From the NCBI GenBank assembly GCA_036677425.1, contig JARFVT010000013.1:248001-312000 (forward strand): a DNA stretch of 64,000 nt. The letters are read 5' to 3'. The notes below the pieces were generated by a model. That model saw only the letters and a list, made by a program, of their open reading frames with translations, had not been told where the DNA came from and made no database searches. Below, one piece after another: positions 1 to 7,813 of the stretch. This DNA is from JARFVT01 sp036677425 (lineage in GTDB: Bacteria; Pseudomonadota; Alphaproteobacteria; UBA8366; Aestuariispiraceae). The position numbers and the translations under genes were made by a program. Numbering within the stretch: the stretch's first letter is position 1; every line of letters starts with the position of its first letter.

Positions 1-573
1 CTCTGCTAATTTAGTGATCATGTTCATAAATGGGCCAGGTAAGCTACCTCGTCTAATTTCCGCTTCATTTGCATTAGTGCCACCAGTGTTAATGCGGGCG
101 AACATTTCTGTGCGGGTTGATTGTTCTGTCGAATTATCAAGAATAATAATTCTGATCGAACTCTCAGAAAATTTATACCTTTGAGGTTGTGAAAAATCAG
201 AAAACTTCAAACCATTAGCAGCAGACAGAATTTGCAATCCCTTTAAAGGAAACTTATCACCCATGAAGTCTCTCAAAGTTCTAAGCCTTTGAGAGCCATC
301 TACTATTTCCATACGCCCATCGTCAGCTTGCCAGAAAAACATGAATGGAATAGGTAAACCCATAAAAATAGATTCAATGAATTTTGATTGTTTATTTAAA
401 TTCCAGATTAACTTCCGTTGATAAGAAGGAACATAATATCTTTCCTTATTTAGTTTTTCAACAAGGAATTCAAAAGTATAATCTATTATTGAGAACTTAA
501 CAGCACGCGAATAATCAGCAATGATTTCTTCTGCCGCATCAATATAGGCTTTATCAAACTTTTTTTTTGCCAT
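1..573 (-). CDS. DUF262 (GmrSD-type) protein, 3' part outside window
   Basis: I translated 191 codons from an ATG at 573 that stay open to base 1, so the C-terminal part is missing. Seen: YQRKLIWN (residues 51-58), IVDGSQRLRTL (90-100) and a later RINTGGTNANEAEIR stretch. These match the DUF262/GmrS-like N-terminal domain, a ParB-type nucleotide hydrolase fold in which DGxQR is the signature. Members are often type IV restriction or phage-defence proteins, either single-domain or fused to DUF1524 (HNH). The missing C-terminus would tell which. It points the same way as the relaxase gene but is separated from it by 130 bp. The defence role is inferred. Confidence 0.85.
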   Translation of the reverse strand, partial: MAKKKFDKAYIDAAEEIIADYSRAVKFSIIDYTFEFLVEKLNKERYYVPSYQRKLIWNLNKQSKFIESIFMGLPIPFMFFWQADDGRMEIVDGSQRLRTLRDFMGDKFPLKGLQILSAANGLKFSDFSQPQRYKFSESSIRIIILDNSTEQSTRTEMFARINTGGTNANEAEIRRGSLPGPFMNMITKLAE

Positions 574-703
574 TACTGCCTCGCTTCCTTATAGAATAAA
601 ACTACATACAAACTTTGTGGATGCAGGCAACCTGAGTCATATTAAATCCCTAAATTTAGTGAATAAAAATATAACATTTTTAATATTAAAAAGTAAACAA
701 CAA

Positions 704-3022
704 CTATCTCGATATTTCTATATCATTAGATTTTTTAATGATTTTTTTGGTTTTATCATCGATCGGTGTTATTGTTTTTTTCTTGATGATTTTAGTTTCA
801 GGTTTAATAAGGCTCTCCATAATATCATCATAAGAAATAGCATCTTCCTTAAAACATCCCATTTCTTCGGCAATATCATTATCAAAATATGAGCCATCCC
901 ATTTTTGTAAATAATATAAATCAGCATCATTTTTGACGCACCATGATTTTGCCACATCATCCCATCTTGCGCCCAGTTTGACCGCTTCGTTCTTTTCGTT
1001 AAATGGCACATCTAAATAGACATAATCTTCATGCCATAATAATTTATTTTTAATTTTATCCGACATATCAATAAGTTTTGATAGGTTATCATCATCATTT
1101 TTGATTGATCTTGACCATGACCTAATATCATTACTTGCTTTGTCAGTTTGATAATCTATGCCTAATTCTTGTGATAATTTATGATGCGCCATTAAAACCG
1201 CGAGTGGTTTTAACTCCTGATTGATTAACATCTTGTCATTTGATTTGTTTTCATCATCAAACTTTGCCGCGCAGATATTTTTTAACATATCTGAATAAAA
1301 TAGATCATCATTTTGATAATTGCTTTTTATGGCATCATCACTGGAAATAGCATCTTCTTTAAAGTAACCCATTTCTTCGGCTGTGGCTTCATCGATGAAT
1401 GCGCCGCTATCACTATCTAAAATAACATTATCATTCGAACGGTCGATGATTTTTTTAATGCGATCAATAGAATTAGCTTTATCAATTTTAGTAACTTTAT
1501 TATTAGCTAATGATTTGGCAAAAATATCAAAATCTTTAATTTGTTTGGCATTGAATATTTGACCATAAAAAAACTCGTTTTTATCACTGTCTTTGGATTT
1601 TTTACAATATTCAATTATGGTTGGTTTTTGATTGGGTAAAATAGTTAAGCCATGCTGATTTATTTGCTTTCTTGTGATAAATCTTGGATCATCATAGCCT
1701 TTATTTTCTAAAATACTGGCATTAGCACCATAATAATATTTACCCGTAATTGGGTTTATTGGCTTGCCTTGATATTTTCTAATTTGTTGGTTTTTTTGCC
1801 AAGGTAAAATATTATTTTTCATTTGTGATATAAAATCAGCAGCCATCATTGTTTTATAACTTTGATGATTAATTGGCTCTTTAATATTAAAATCTAGATT
1901 CTGTTTTATCGGATTATTAATATTAAAATTTGATTTTTGCATAATAGATTTTTGCTTAACAGGTGATCGATTACCAGTGCCGATCAAATCACCAATAATC
2001 TTATTATGCCAATATATTAATGTCATCGCCAGCGGGTCATTAATTTCTAAAGCCTGATAGATTAGAAATTGTTTGAAACTACTGGTTAGAGGGTTTTTCT
2101 TTTTAGCTTGTTTAAATTTATTCCACATTGGTGTTATCGATTTTTGTTTAATTAATGACCGTGGCTTATATCCTTTAGTATGGTGTGGCTTATCTTTAGA
2201 TTTTATGATGTTCGGTTGCTTTTCTTCCAGCATCGGGCTGTAGCGACCTAATTTAGCTTCCAGTGATGCTTTAGAAAACTCACGACCAAGAGAGCTTGCC
2301 TTTATGGTTTGTTTATCTTTTAAATTTTCAATAACCAGCCCTGCGCCCTTTGGCTTAAATCTGATATTATAGTCCCTGGTCCTTTGATGAAATTCTTGCC
2401 AATTTTTTGATGCTTGCAAATCTTTTATCATATGCTCTTTTTCACCGATAACATAGCTTTGAAAGCTTTGTTGCCATGTGTGGCTTTCATAATCATTGGC
2501 TTTAACATTCTTGCGATCATGGCTTAATTTATCCTGCCTGCCGTTATCGATCTTCAAGCCGTATTTTTTCTCTAAGGCGCGTGATGTTTTTTCTAATTTG
2601 AAATAATCACGATGCGGTTCAAGCATGGTGAGTTTTTGTGGATGAATTTTATTATAAGCCACATGAATATGATAATGATCAGTATTTTGATGTGTGGCGC
2701 AAATTCTCTGATGATCTTCAAAGCCTAAAGCCTTAGCATAGGCTTTTTCAATATCGATTAATTGTTGATCACTTGGCTTTTCGCCATCTTGAAAGCTAAT
2801 CAATAAATGATATGTTTTATCAAGTTTTGTTCTTGTGTTTTGCGCTTGTGTCGCGATGATTTCTTTTATGGCTAAATCTAAATTGTCTGGTGATTGACCA
2901 GCATTACAAGTTTCAATCCATAATTTATGTAATTTCTCGCCTTTATCTTTGGCAGCGGCGATATAATTGGCCAGCAGTGAAAAACTGCTTTTTTGACTGC
3001 GATGAATATGTTTTGCAATCAT
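704..3022 (-). CDS. MOBP relaxase, RP4 TraI-like, with ArdC-like and DUF5710 segments
   Basis: This 772-residue protein resembles RP4 TraI from its first residues (MIAKHI) through LANYI, TYHLLISF, HYHIHVAYNKIHP and EPHRDY. Likely catalytic Tyr is Y20; the metal-binding HUH motif HYHIH lies at 116-120 after H111. It would nick the transferred strand at oriT and stay bound to its 5' end. A region around residues 395-475 (QMKNNILPWQK, GKYYYGANASIL) resembles the ArdC/DUF1738 ssDNA-binding domain. Near residue 690, YLDVPFNEKNEAVKLGARWD is a DUF5710 segment common in plasmid primases and relaxases. It is last in a minus-strand module and 8 bp beyond the preceding gene. No coupling protein or type IV secretion gene is visible, so the element is at most mobilisable. 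Confidence 0.9.
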   Translation of the reverse strand: MIAKHIHRSQKSSFSLLANYIAAAKDKGEKLHKLWIETCNAGQSPDNLDLAIKEIIATQAQNTRTKLDKTYHLLISFQDGEKPSDQQLIDIEKAYAKALGFEDHQRICATHQNTDHYHIHVAYNKIHPQKLTMLEPHRDYFKLEKTSRALEKKYGLKIDNGRQDKLSHDRKNVKANDYESHTWQQSFQSYVIGEKEHMIKDLQASKNWQEFHQRTRDYNIRFKPKGAGLVIENLKDKQTIKASSLGREFSKASLEAKLGRYSPMLEEKQPNIIKSKDKPHHTKGYKPRSLIKQKSITPMWNKFKQAKKKNPLTSSFKQFLIYQALEINDPLAMTLIYWHNKIIGDLIGTGNRSPVKQKSIMQKSNFNINNPIKQNLDFNIKEPINHQSYKTMMAADFISQMKNNILPWQKNQQIRKYQGKPINPITGKYYYGANASILENKGYDDPRFITRKQINQHGLTILPNQKPTIIEYCKKSKDSDKNEFFYGQIFNAKQIKDFDIFAKSLANNKVTKIDKANSIDRIKKIIDRSNDNVILDSDSGAFIDEATAEEMGYFKEDAISSDDAIKSNYQNDDLFYSDMLKNICAAKFDDENKSNDKMLINQELKPLAVLMAHHKLSQELGIDYQTDKASNDIRSWSRSIKNDDDNLSKLIDMSDKIKNKLLWHEDYVYLDVPFNEKNEAVKLGARWDDVAKSWCVKNDADLYYLQKWDGSYFDNDIAEEMGCFKEDAISYDDIMESLIKPETKIIKKKTITPIDDKTKKIIKKSNDIEISR

Positions 3023-3030
3023 GGCTTAAA

Positions 3031-3606
3031 TTATAAACCAAGTTGATTATCGAGTTTTTTATTAGTTTTTGCTGCAATGCCCAAGATTTGTTTTTGCTGC
3101 GCTATATAAATCTTGCCTGCGATGCGAATGTTATTACGTCTAATATCGATAATCTTCTTTTCTTCTGGCGATAAGCGCGATTTATTTAAATTTAATAATC
3201 TGGCATTATGAGACTTAAAAAACTGCCTTGCCTCATCCCTTGGTATGTCATTCAAGCGGTTTTTTGGTAATGAAAGCGTTTCATTGACCGCTTTATAGCT
3301 TTCCATTGATTTAACCTTGGGCAATAATGCAACCGTGGCCTTGGCTTCTATGATTGCTATTTCAAGGCTGCCATCCATAACCCTATTATTGCTATGTAAT
3401 GCATATTCATTTTCAAGCATTTTCAACTCAGCAGCAAGAATTGTGTCAATATCGCCATCCTTGCCGATTTCTTTTATCTGCTGGTGAATTTTAATATTCA
3501 CTTGTTTATTTAATTCAGCTTCGGGTGTTTGACGTTCTGCGTCTAATGCTGTTTTTTGTTTAAGTGATAATAAATTAAGTTTATTTATTAAGCCAGTCTT
3601 TACCAT
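3031..3606 (-). CDS. Unknown mobilisation-module protein, 191 aa
   Basis: I do not recognise a family. The protein is helical-looking and charged, with alternating Lys/Glu/Gln and several Leu-rich heptad-like stretches, and has no membrane segment or signal peptide. Its start overlaps the end of the previous gene by 26 bp and its stop is 8 bp from the relaxase start, so it is translationally embedded between the TraJ-like gene and the relaxase. A role as relaxosome accessory or in replication/mobilisation is inferred from position only. Confidence 0.6.
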   Translation of the reverse strand: MVKTGLINKLNLLSLKQKTALDAERQTPEAELNKQVNIKIHQQIKEIGKDGDIDTILAAELKMLENEYALHSNNRVMDGSLEIAIIEAKATVALLPKVKSMESYKAVNETLSLPKNRLNDIPRDEARQFFKSHNARLLNLNKSRLSPEEKKIIDIRRNNIRIAGKIYIAQQKQILGIAAKTNKKLDNQLGL

Positions 3607-3814
3607 ATTCTTGATCCGCCCTCGATGTGTCTAAGCCCATTTCTCTGATCCAATCAGCACCATTGACTTTTTTACAAGCCATTAAGGCATCGGCTGGCGC
3701 TTTCATTTCTCGTGCTGCTGCATAGAAAGCATCATCATCACCATTATCAAATGCATCTAACATGGCTTTGCCATTCTCAATGCTTTCTTTTCTTTCTTGT
3801 TCGCTTAAAGGCAT
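3581..3814 (-). CDS. Unknown small acidic protein, 77 aa
   Basis: Small soluble protein that I do not recognise. It is acidic in the middle (DNGDDDAFYAAAREMKAP) with Trp residues near the C-terminus (GADWIREMG, KDWLNK). The ATG lies one base after the stop of the TraJ-like gene and has GGAGCTGTAAA just upstream, a clear ribosome-binding site. Tight packing between mob genes makes it a real gene of the module. Confidence 0.6.
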   Translation of the reverse strand: MPLSEQERKESIENGKAMLDAFDNGDDDAFYAAAREMKAPADALMACKKVNGADWIREMGLDTSRADQEYGKDWLNK

Positions 3815-3815
3815 T

Positions 3816-4145
3816 TTACAGCTCCATAATTTTAGTTGCTAATATTTGCTTAGTCGTTGCTATCTTAGCAATCATTTGTTCCATATCCAATGATAATCTT
3901 TTTGATATTTTTGGATCATCATTATCTAATGCCATTTTGAATAAATTACCAAGCCTCGCCAAATCAGCATTAACCTTTAATAAATCTGTTACGGTTTTGG
4001 CGTTGCCTAAAACTGGTAATCTTGTACCAGTTATTACGCGCCTGATATATTCTGACATGGATAATGACAATGAAGCCGCTCCAGATTTTACCTTTTCTTT
4101 ATCATCACTGGTTATATATATCATAAATCTTTCAGATTTTTTCAT
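3816..4145 (-). CDS. TraJ-like relaxosome protein
   Basis: 109 residues from the ATG at 4145, preceded by GAAAG at suitable spacing; the frame is open further upstream to 4190 but that part overlaps the primase relic. MIYITSDDKEKVKSGAASLSLSMSEYIRRVI is a ribbon-helix-helix-type DNA-binding start, and LLKVNADLARLGNLFKMALD matches the RP4 TraJ/MobC core (LARINGDLGRLGGLLKL). TraJ binds next to the nick site in oriT and recruits TraI. First intact gene of the mobilisation module. The link between TraJ type and TraI type is consistent. Confidence 0.8.
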   Translation of the reverse strand: MKKSERFMIYITSDDKEKVKSGAASLSLSMSEYIRRVITGTRLPVLGNAKTVTDLLKVNADLARLGNLFKMALDNDDPKISKRLSLDMEQMIAKIATTKQILATKIMEL

Positions 4146-4224
4146 TGATTTATCTTTCAAATAATAATGACAAGACCTTTGCCTTGCCATTATCCAGTTT
4201 AATTAATTCACAATGTCATTTCGT
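4146..4224. other. Candidate oriT region
   Basis: In RP4-like systems oriT lies next to traJ. The AT-rich 79 bp upstream of the TraJ-like start contains TATCCAG at 4191-4197, one base off the P-type nick core TATCCTG. It is also next to an imperfect repeat (ACCTTTGCCTTGCC). Position and partial motif are seen; function is inferred and weakly supported. Confidence 0.25.
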
Positions 4225-4605
4225 TTGACTGTTTTTTGGTATATGATTTTTTTTATTGGTAAGTGGTGGTATAATCACCGTTGCATTAACAGATTTTGCC
4301 GCTTTATTTGCGGTATCGATACCAATGTTCTTGTCGATCTTGGTATTATTCTCTTGCTTATGATCATTATCGGCTGCGATAATAATATCCAAATCTGGAT
4401 ATTTATCGCGTATTTGCTCTGCAACTGGTGCTAAATTACCTTTGTCAAAGGCAACAATGACGGTTTTTTACTTGCCTTAGCTAATGATGCTCCAGTTGAA
4501 AAACCTTCGCAAATAATCACAGTTTTATTTTTATTCTCTAAATTATTAAGATCACCATTAATAACATGCACCATGCCCGCTATATTCTTGATAATATTAT
4601 TAATG
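4225..4605 (-). pseudogene. Toprim-type plasmid primase, 3' fragment, frameshifted
   Basis: Reading the minus strand gives a Toprim domain in two frames. The first part holds TVIICEGFSTGASLAKAS (catalytic Glu in CEG). After a shift near 4465 the second frame gives TVIVAFDKGNLAPVAEQIR and DIIIAADNDH (the DxD-type metal site). This is the C-terminal Toprim module of the primases found on mobilisable plasmids and integrative elements. The N-terminal zinc and primase domains are absent. It lies just upstream of the TraJ-like gene on the same strand, so it was probably the first gene of the same module. The stretch 4606-4789 holds nothing I recognise. Confidence 0.7.
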
Positions 4606-4859
4606 AATTTTTAAAACAAATTAACACGGTTATATAATAAGTTTTTTATATGACCTAAAAAGCCTATTTTGAATATTTGTCTTTGAGGTGATAGTCTATC
4701 ATTCTGGTATTTCTTTGTTTATGGAGATATTATTTTTATCTTGTGGAGTTAAAAATTTTATAACCCATGCAAAATTTATTTGATCGAATGGTAATACCCC
4801 CAAAAAATAATAGTTTTTATAAGTAGAGTTTTCTCGTAATTTAAATCACGAGATTTTAC

Positions 4860-5175
4860 ATGAAGAATTCACGTTACACGAGACAGCCAAATTATCAATA
4901 TTTTGAAACAAGCAGAATCAGGAACACCAGTTCCTGCCCTTTGTCGGGAACATGGCATGAGCAGCGCTTCATTTTACAAATGGCGTTCTAAATTCGGTGG
5001 CATGGACGCATCAATGATGACGAGAATGAAAGATCTTGAGGCTGAAAATACATGTTTAAAAAAGATGTATGCTGATGTTCAGTTACAAAATGATGTTATC
5101 AAGGAAGCCATGTTAAAAACTGGTAAGGGTCAAAAAACTGGTAAGGCCATTCCATCGAAAGAGAATGGCACATAG
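4860..5175 (+). pseudogene. IS3 orfA, N-terminal frameshift
   Basis: ATG at 4860 gives MKNSRYT; one extra base near 4885 then moves the reading into the frame DSQIINILKQAESGTPVPAL..., which runs to 5175. Together this is the usual OrfA helix-turn-helix protein (ALCREHGMSSASFYKWRSKFGG) followed by a leucine-zipper-like stretch (LEAENTCLKKMYADVQLQ). The first ATG of the long frame is not at the natural start. Confidence 0.75.
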
Positions 5176-5945
5176 TTTTGTTTTAAAGAAACGGTTAAAT
5201 ATTCGACAGGCTTGTTATATTTTTAATATTAGCGAAACATGTTATCGCTATCAACCAAAGCTCGGCAATGAAAATGACATTATCGCCGATTGGTTGCTGG
5301 CGATCACAGAAGGTCATCGTAGCTGGGGTTTTAAATGGAACCATAAACGGATTTACAGAATCTATCGTGAGTTAGAGTTAAACCTGCGTATAAAGCCCAA
5401 AAAACGGCTTAAACGTAAAAAGCCCGAACCATTACAGATGCCGAGGTCAATCAATAAAACATGGTCGCAATAAAACATGGTCGCAATAAAACATGGTCGA
5501 TGGATTTTATGCATGATCAATTATCAGATGGGCGTAGTTATCGAACTTTTAATGTCATTGATAATCAATGTTATTGATGACTTTAATCGCGAAGCATTAG
5601 CGATAGATGTTGATATATCGTTACCCAGTTTGCGGGTTATTCGCGCTCTTGATCAGATGCGACAATGGCCCTGAATATATCAGCGATAGGTTAAAATCAT
5701 GGTCCAAAAAACATAATATTCAATTAAAATTTATCCAACATGGCAATCCGCAACAAAATGCTTATGTGGAACGCTTCAACAGAATAGTTCGTTATGATTT
5801 ATTAAATCAATATATTTTTAAGGAGATTGAAGATGTTCAAATTGCCACAACAAAATGGCTGTGGAGTTACAATAATGAAAGACCTAACATGGCACTTGCT
5901 GGTATAACACCAAATCAAAAATTAACTATTAAGCATGCTCAATAG
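5165..5945 (+). pseudogene. IS3 orfB transposase, multiply broken
   Basis: Overlaps the end of orfA. The first part (MAHSFVLKKRLNIRQACYIF...) is intact to PRSINKTWS near 5460. A 16-bp unit AATAAAACATGGTCGC is then tandemly repeated (5453-5499), throwing the frame. A second 16-bp-period duplication (5551-5578) interrupts NVIDDFNREA. Near 5660 a short deletion removes the segment before the second catalytic block (CDNGPEYISDRLK). The C-terminal part with NAYVERFNRIVR is readable to 5945. The DDE residues are recognisable but no single frame contains all of them. Confidence 0.8.
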
Positions 5946-6005
5946 TTAATTAAACAATAAAGTCCTACTTATAACGCCCATTATAAATGGGGGTATTACC
6001 CAGCG

Positions 6006-6185
6006 ATGGAGACATTCTTTAAGACCATCAAAGCTGAGTTGATATGGAGACACACTTGGCAAACTAGACGTCAGGCCGAAATTACTATATTTGAATATAT
6101 CAATGGGTTTTACAACCCAAGGAGAAGGCATTCTGCATTAGGTTGTAAAGCCCATTGGCTTTTGAACGAATGGCTGCTTAAATGA
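6006..6185 (+). pseudogene. IS3-family orfB 3' fragment (second type)
   Basis: METFFKTIKAELIWR, then RQAEITIFEYINGFYNPRRRHSALG, is the C-terminal end of a different IS3-group transposase, including the third catalytic Glu region just lost at the left. After SALGCK a one-base shift gives PLAFERMAA and a stop, the usual ending of this group. The left part was cut off by the IS ending at 6000. Confidence 0.7.
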
Positions 6186-6214
6186 GAATAGGAGCGGCAC
6201 AATACCAGGACACG

Positions 6215-6512
6215 ACCAGATAGTCATTGCAACATATTGAAAGATCATGATATTATTCAAAGTATGAGTGAACAAGGAAACTGCTGGGATAATGCGGTTG
6301 CAGAGAGCTTTTTTCATACGCTGAAAACTGAATTAACGCATAACCATAAATTTGAAAATCAACAGCAGGCAAAACAGGCTATATTTGAATATATCGAAGT
6401 TTTTTATAACCAAAACAGAATGCATACTGCAAATAATTACCAATCACCAACAGAATATGAAAACCGTACAAAAGCAGCTTAATAAACTGCCCTAAATAGC
6501 GTTGACACATCA
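6215..6512 (+). mobile_element. Right-end fragment of the same IS3 element as at 14880-15872
   Basis: Starting at about 6215 the sequence is nearly identical to the right end of the IS at 14880-15872: the last 80 or so codons of orfB (IIQSMSEQGNCWDNAVAESF with the catalytic Glu), the stop, and the terminal stretch ending GTTGACACATCA at 6512. The left three quarters are missing. Orientation is the same as the complete copy 8.4 kb downstream. Confidence 0.8.
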
Positions 6513-6558
6513 AAATTTGTTAGAAGGTGAGTGCCTGCATCTCGTTTGACAGCGGGCG

Positions 6559-6836
6559 TTACCATTTTTTTGCACTCATATCTTTCAGCATGGAAATGTC
6601 CAAATGGGCATCCGCCAGCAAAGACTTTAAACGTCGGTTTTCATCTTCAAGTAATTTTAACCGCTTAGCGTCACTGACTTCCATGCCGCCATATTTTACT
6701 TCCACTTGTAAAATGTACTTTCACCTATGCCATGACGATGACAAAGATCGGCTGTAGTAATGCCAGATTCCTGCTCTTTTAATATACGAATAATTTGCTC
6801 TTCGTTAAATCTACTACGTTTCATTCTGATCTTCAT
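6559..6836 (-). pseudogene. IS3-family orfA remnant
   Basis: Minus-strand reading gives MKRSRFNEEQIIRILKEQES and CHRHGIGESTFYKWK, then a frameshift near 6707, then KYGGMEVSDAKRLKLLEDEN ending AKKW and a stop at 6559. This is an IS3-type OrfA helix-turn-helix plus zipper. Upstream, on the minus strand, TGACCTGCGCCC and TATAAGTAGAGGCTTTCTC look like the left end of that element (about 6885). Its orfB is absent here; the fragment at 6006 may be from the same type. Confidence 0.7.
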
Positions 6837-6977
6837 CCTGTTGAGAAAGCCTCTACTTATAAATGGACTAATTTAAAGGGCGCAGGTCACTATGGATAGG
6901 AGAAAAGGCGTGGTAAACCGTCTGATTTCCAAGTTTTTTCGATGACGACAGAGCTTAAATATTGCCCCGCCCAGCGG

Positions 6978-7076
6978 GTTTATCAGTAAACTTGCATTAC
7001 TCATAAAAACAATGCTCAAATATGCTAACATATCCTTAGCCCTTGTTTTCTTGTATCTACAAGCTTACTGATAAAC
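6978..7076. repeat. Inverted repeat, IS or attachment-site relic
   Basis: GTTTATCAGTAAACTTG at 6978-6994 recurs inverted as CAAGCTTACTGATAAAC at 7060-7076, with one mismatch and a 65-bp spacer. No gene lies in 6840-7168. The repeat sits at the junction between IS debris and the sugar-acid cassette, so it may be the ends of a small element or a recombination scar. Function unknown. Confidence 0.45.
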
Positions 7077-7094
7077 AGAATTGCATCAAATTAA

Positions 7095-7109
7095 TAGGTC
7101 CTGACCCTA
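7095..7109 (+). repeat. Interspersed 15-bp repeat, copy 1
   Basis: TAGGTCCTGACCCTA, with an imperfect dyad (GGTC-CT-GACC) and followed by an AT-rich stretch. Identical copies occur at 26730 and 40275 in intergenic DNA, all in the same orientation. It lies just beyond the end of the sugar-acid operon. Confidence 0.6.
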
Positions 7110-7168
7110 AGCTTTATTTGAATTTTCTGGTCATAAATAAGACAGATACATAACTAGGCTTAATTAAT

Positions 7169-7813
7169 TTAATTCGTTCTTCCCCTAGATAATTCATGAT
7201 ATTTTGCAACAAACTCCGCCGCAGATGCGGCTAAATCTGAAGGTTTTTTACCAGCTTTGTAAAGTGCAGAGCCTAACCCCATTGCATATACGCCTGCATC
7301 CATAAAATCACCCATCGTATCAAGGTTAACTCCACCTGTTGGGCAAATTAATGTGTTGGCTGGTAAAACTGCTGATATGGCCTTGATAAATGGCACGCCT
7401 AAAGTTTCTGCTGGAAAAATTTTTAGAATATCTGCACCAGCTTTTAAGGCGGAAAAACATTCACTTGGCGTAGCGCATCCTGGTGCTGATACAAGTCCAA
7501 GTTCTTTCGTTCGCTTTATCACATCAATATCCATATTAGGGGAAATAATTACCTGCCCACCCACAGCATGAACTTTATTGACATCATCAACGCTTAATAC
7601 CGTTCCTGCACCAAGAATAATATTATTGCCATGGCATTTTTTTATTATTTTTAAACTTTCTTGCCAATCTGGACTGTTAAGAGTGACTTCCATAAAGACG
7701 AAATCATTTTCAACCAATGCATTTGATACAGTCGCAGCATCTGCGGGTTCAATACCGCGTAAAATTGCAATCAAAGGATTTTTTTTAATTTTAGATTTAA
7801 AAATTTTAAGCAT
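7169..7813 (-). CDS. 2-dehydro-3-deoxy-6-phosphogalactonate (KDPGal/KDPG) aldolase
   Basis: 214 residues, full length for the class I KDPG/KDPGal aldolase family. It cleaves 2-keto-3-deoxy-6-phospho-sugar acid to pyruvate and glyceraldehyde 3-phosphate in the cytosol. Seen: FMEVTL with E42 (catalytic base), GAGTV, SAPGCATPSE, and the Schiff-base lysine K131 in ILKIFPAE; PTGGV binds phosphate. It is the last gene of the cassette and overlaps the kinase by 8 bp (ATG within the end of that gene). The partner kinase supports the phosphorylated DeLey-Doudoroff-type route. Galactonate versus gluconate cannot be decided from sequence alone. Confidence 0.88.
   Translation of the reverse strand: MLKIFKSKIKKNPLIAILRGIEPADAATVSNALVENDFVFMEVTLNSPDWQESLKIIKKCHGNNIILGAGTVLSVDDVNKVHAVGGQVIISPNMDIDVIKRTKELGLVSAPGCATPSECFSALKAGADILKIFPAETLGVPFIKAISAVLPANTLICPTGGVNLDTMGDFMDAGVYAMGLGSALYKAGKKPSDLAASAAEFVAKYHELSRGRTN

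Larger units (their letters stand above)
4790..6000 (+). mobile_element. IS3-family insertion sequence, decayed
   Basis: The element is bounded by imperfect terminal inverted repeats. The left end reads GGTAATACCCCC then an AT-rich stretch then TATAAGTAG (4790-4833); the right end, read on the other strand, is GGTAATACCCCC...TATAAGTAG. Length is about 1.2 kb with the two overlapping reading frames typical of IS3 elements. Both frames are broken, so it should no longer transpose on its own. At its right edge it abuts a fragment of another IS3-type transposase gene (6006 on), so it apparently inserted into an older element. Confidence 0.75.

Noticed and set aside
617..892. Plus-strand ORF opposite the relaxase 3' end, and similar long antisense frames elsewhere (for example 29071-29625, 10783-11217)
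   Set aside because: They lie wholly or mostly opposite well-supported genes and have no recognisable domains.
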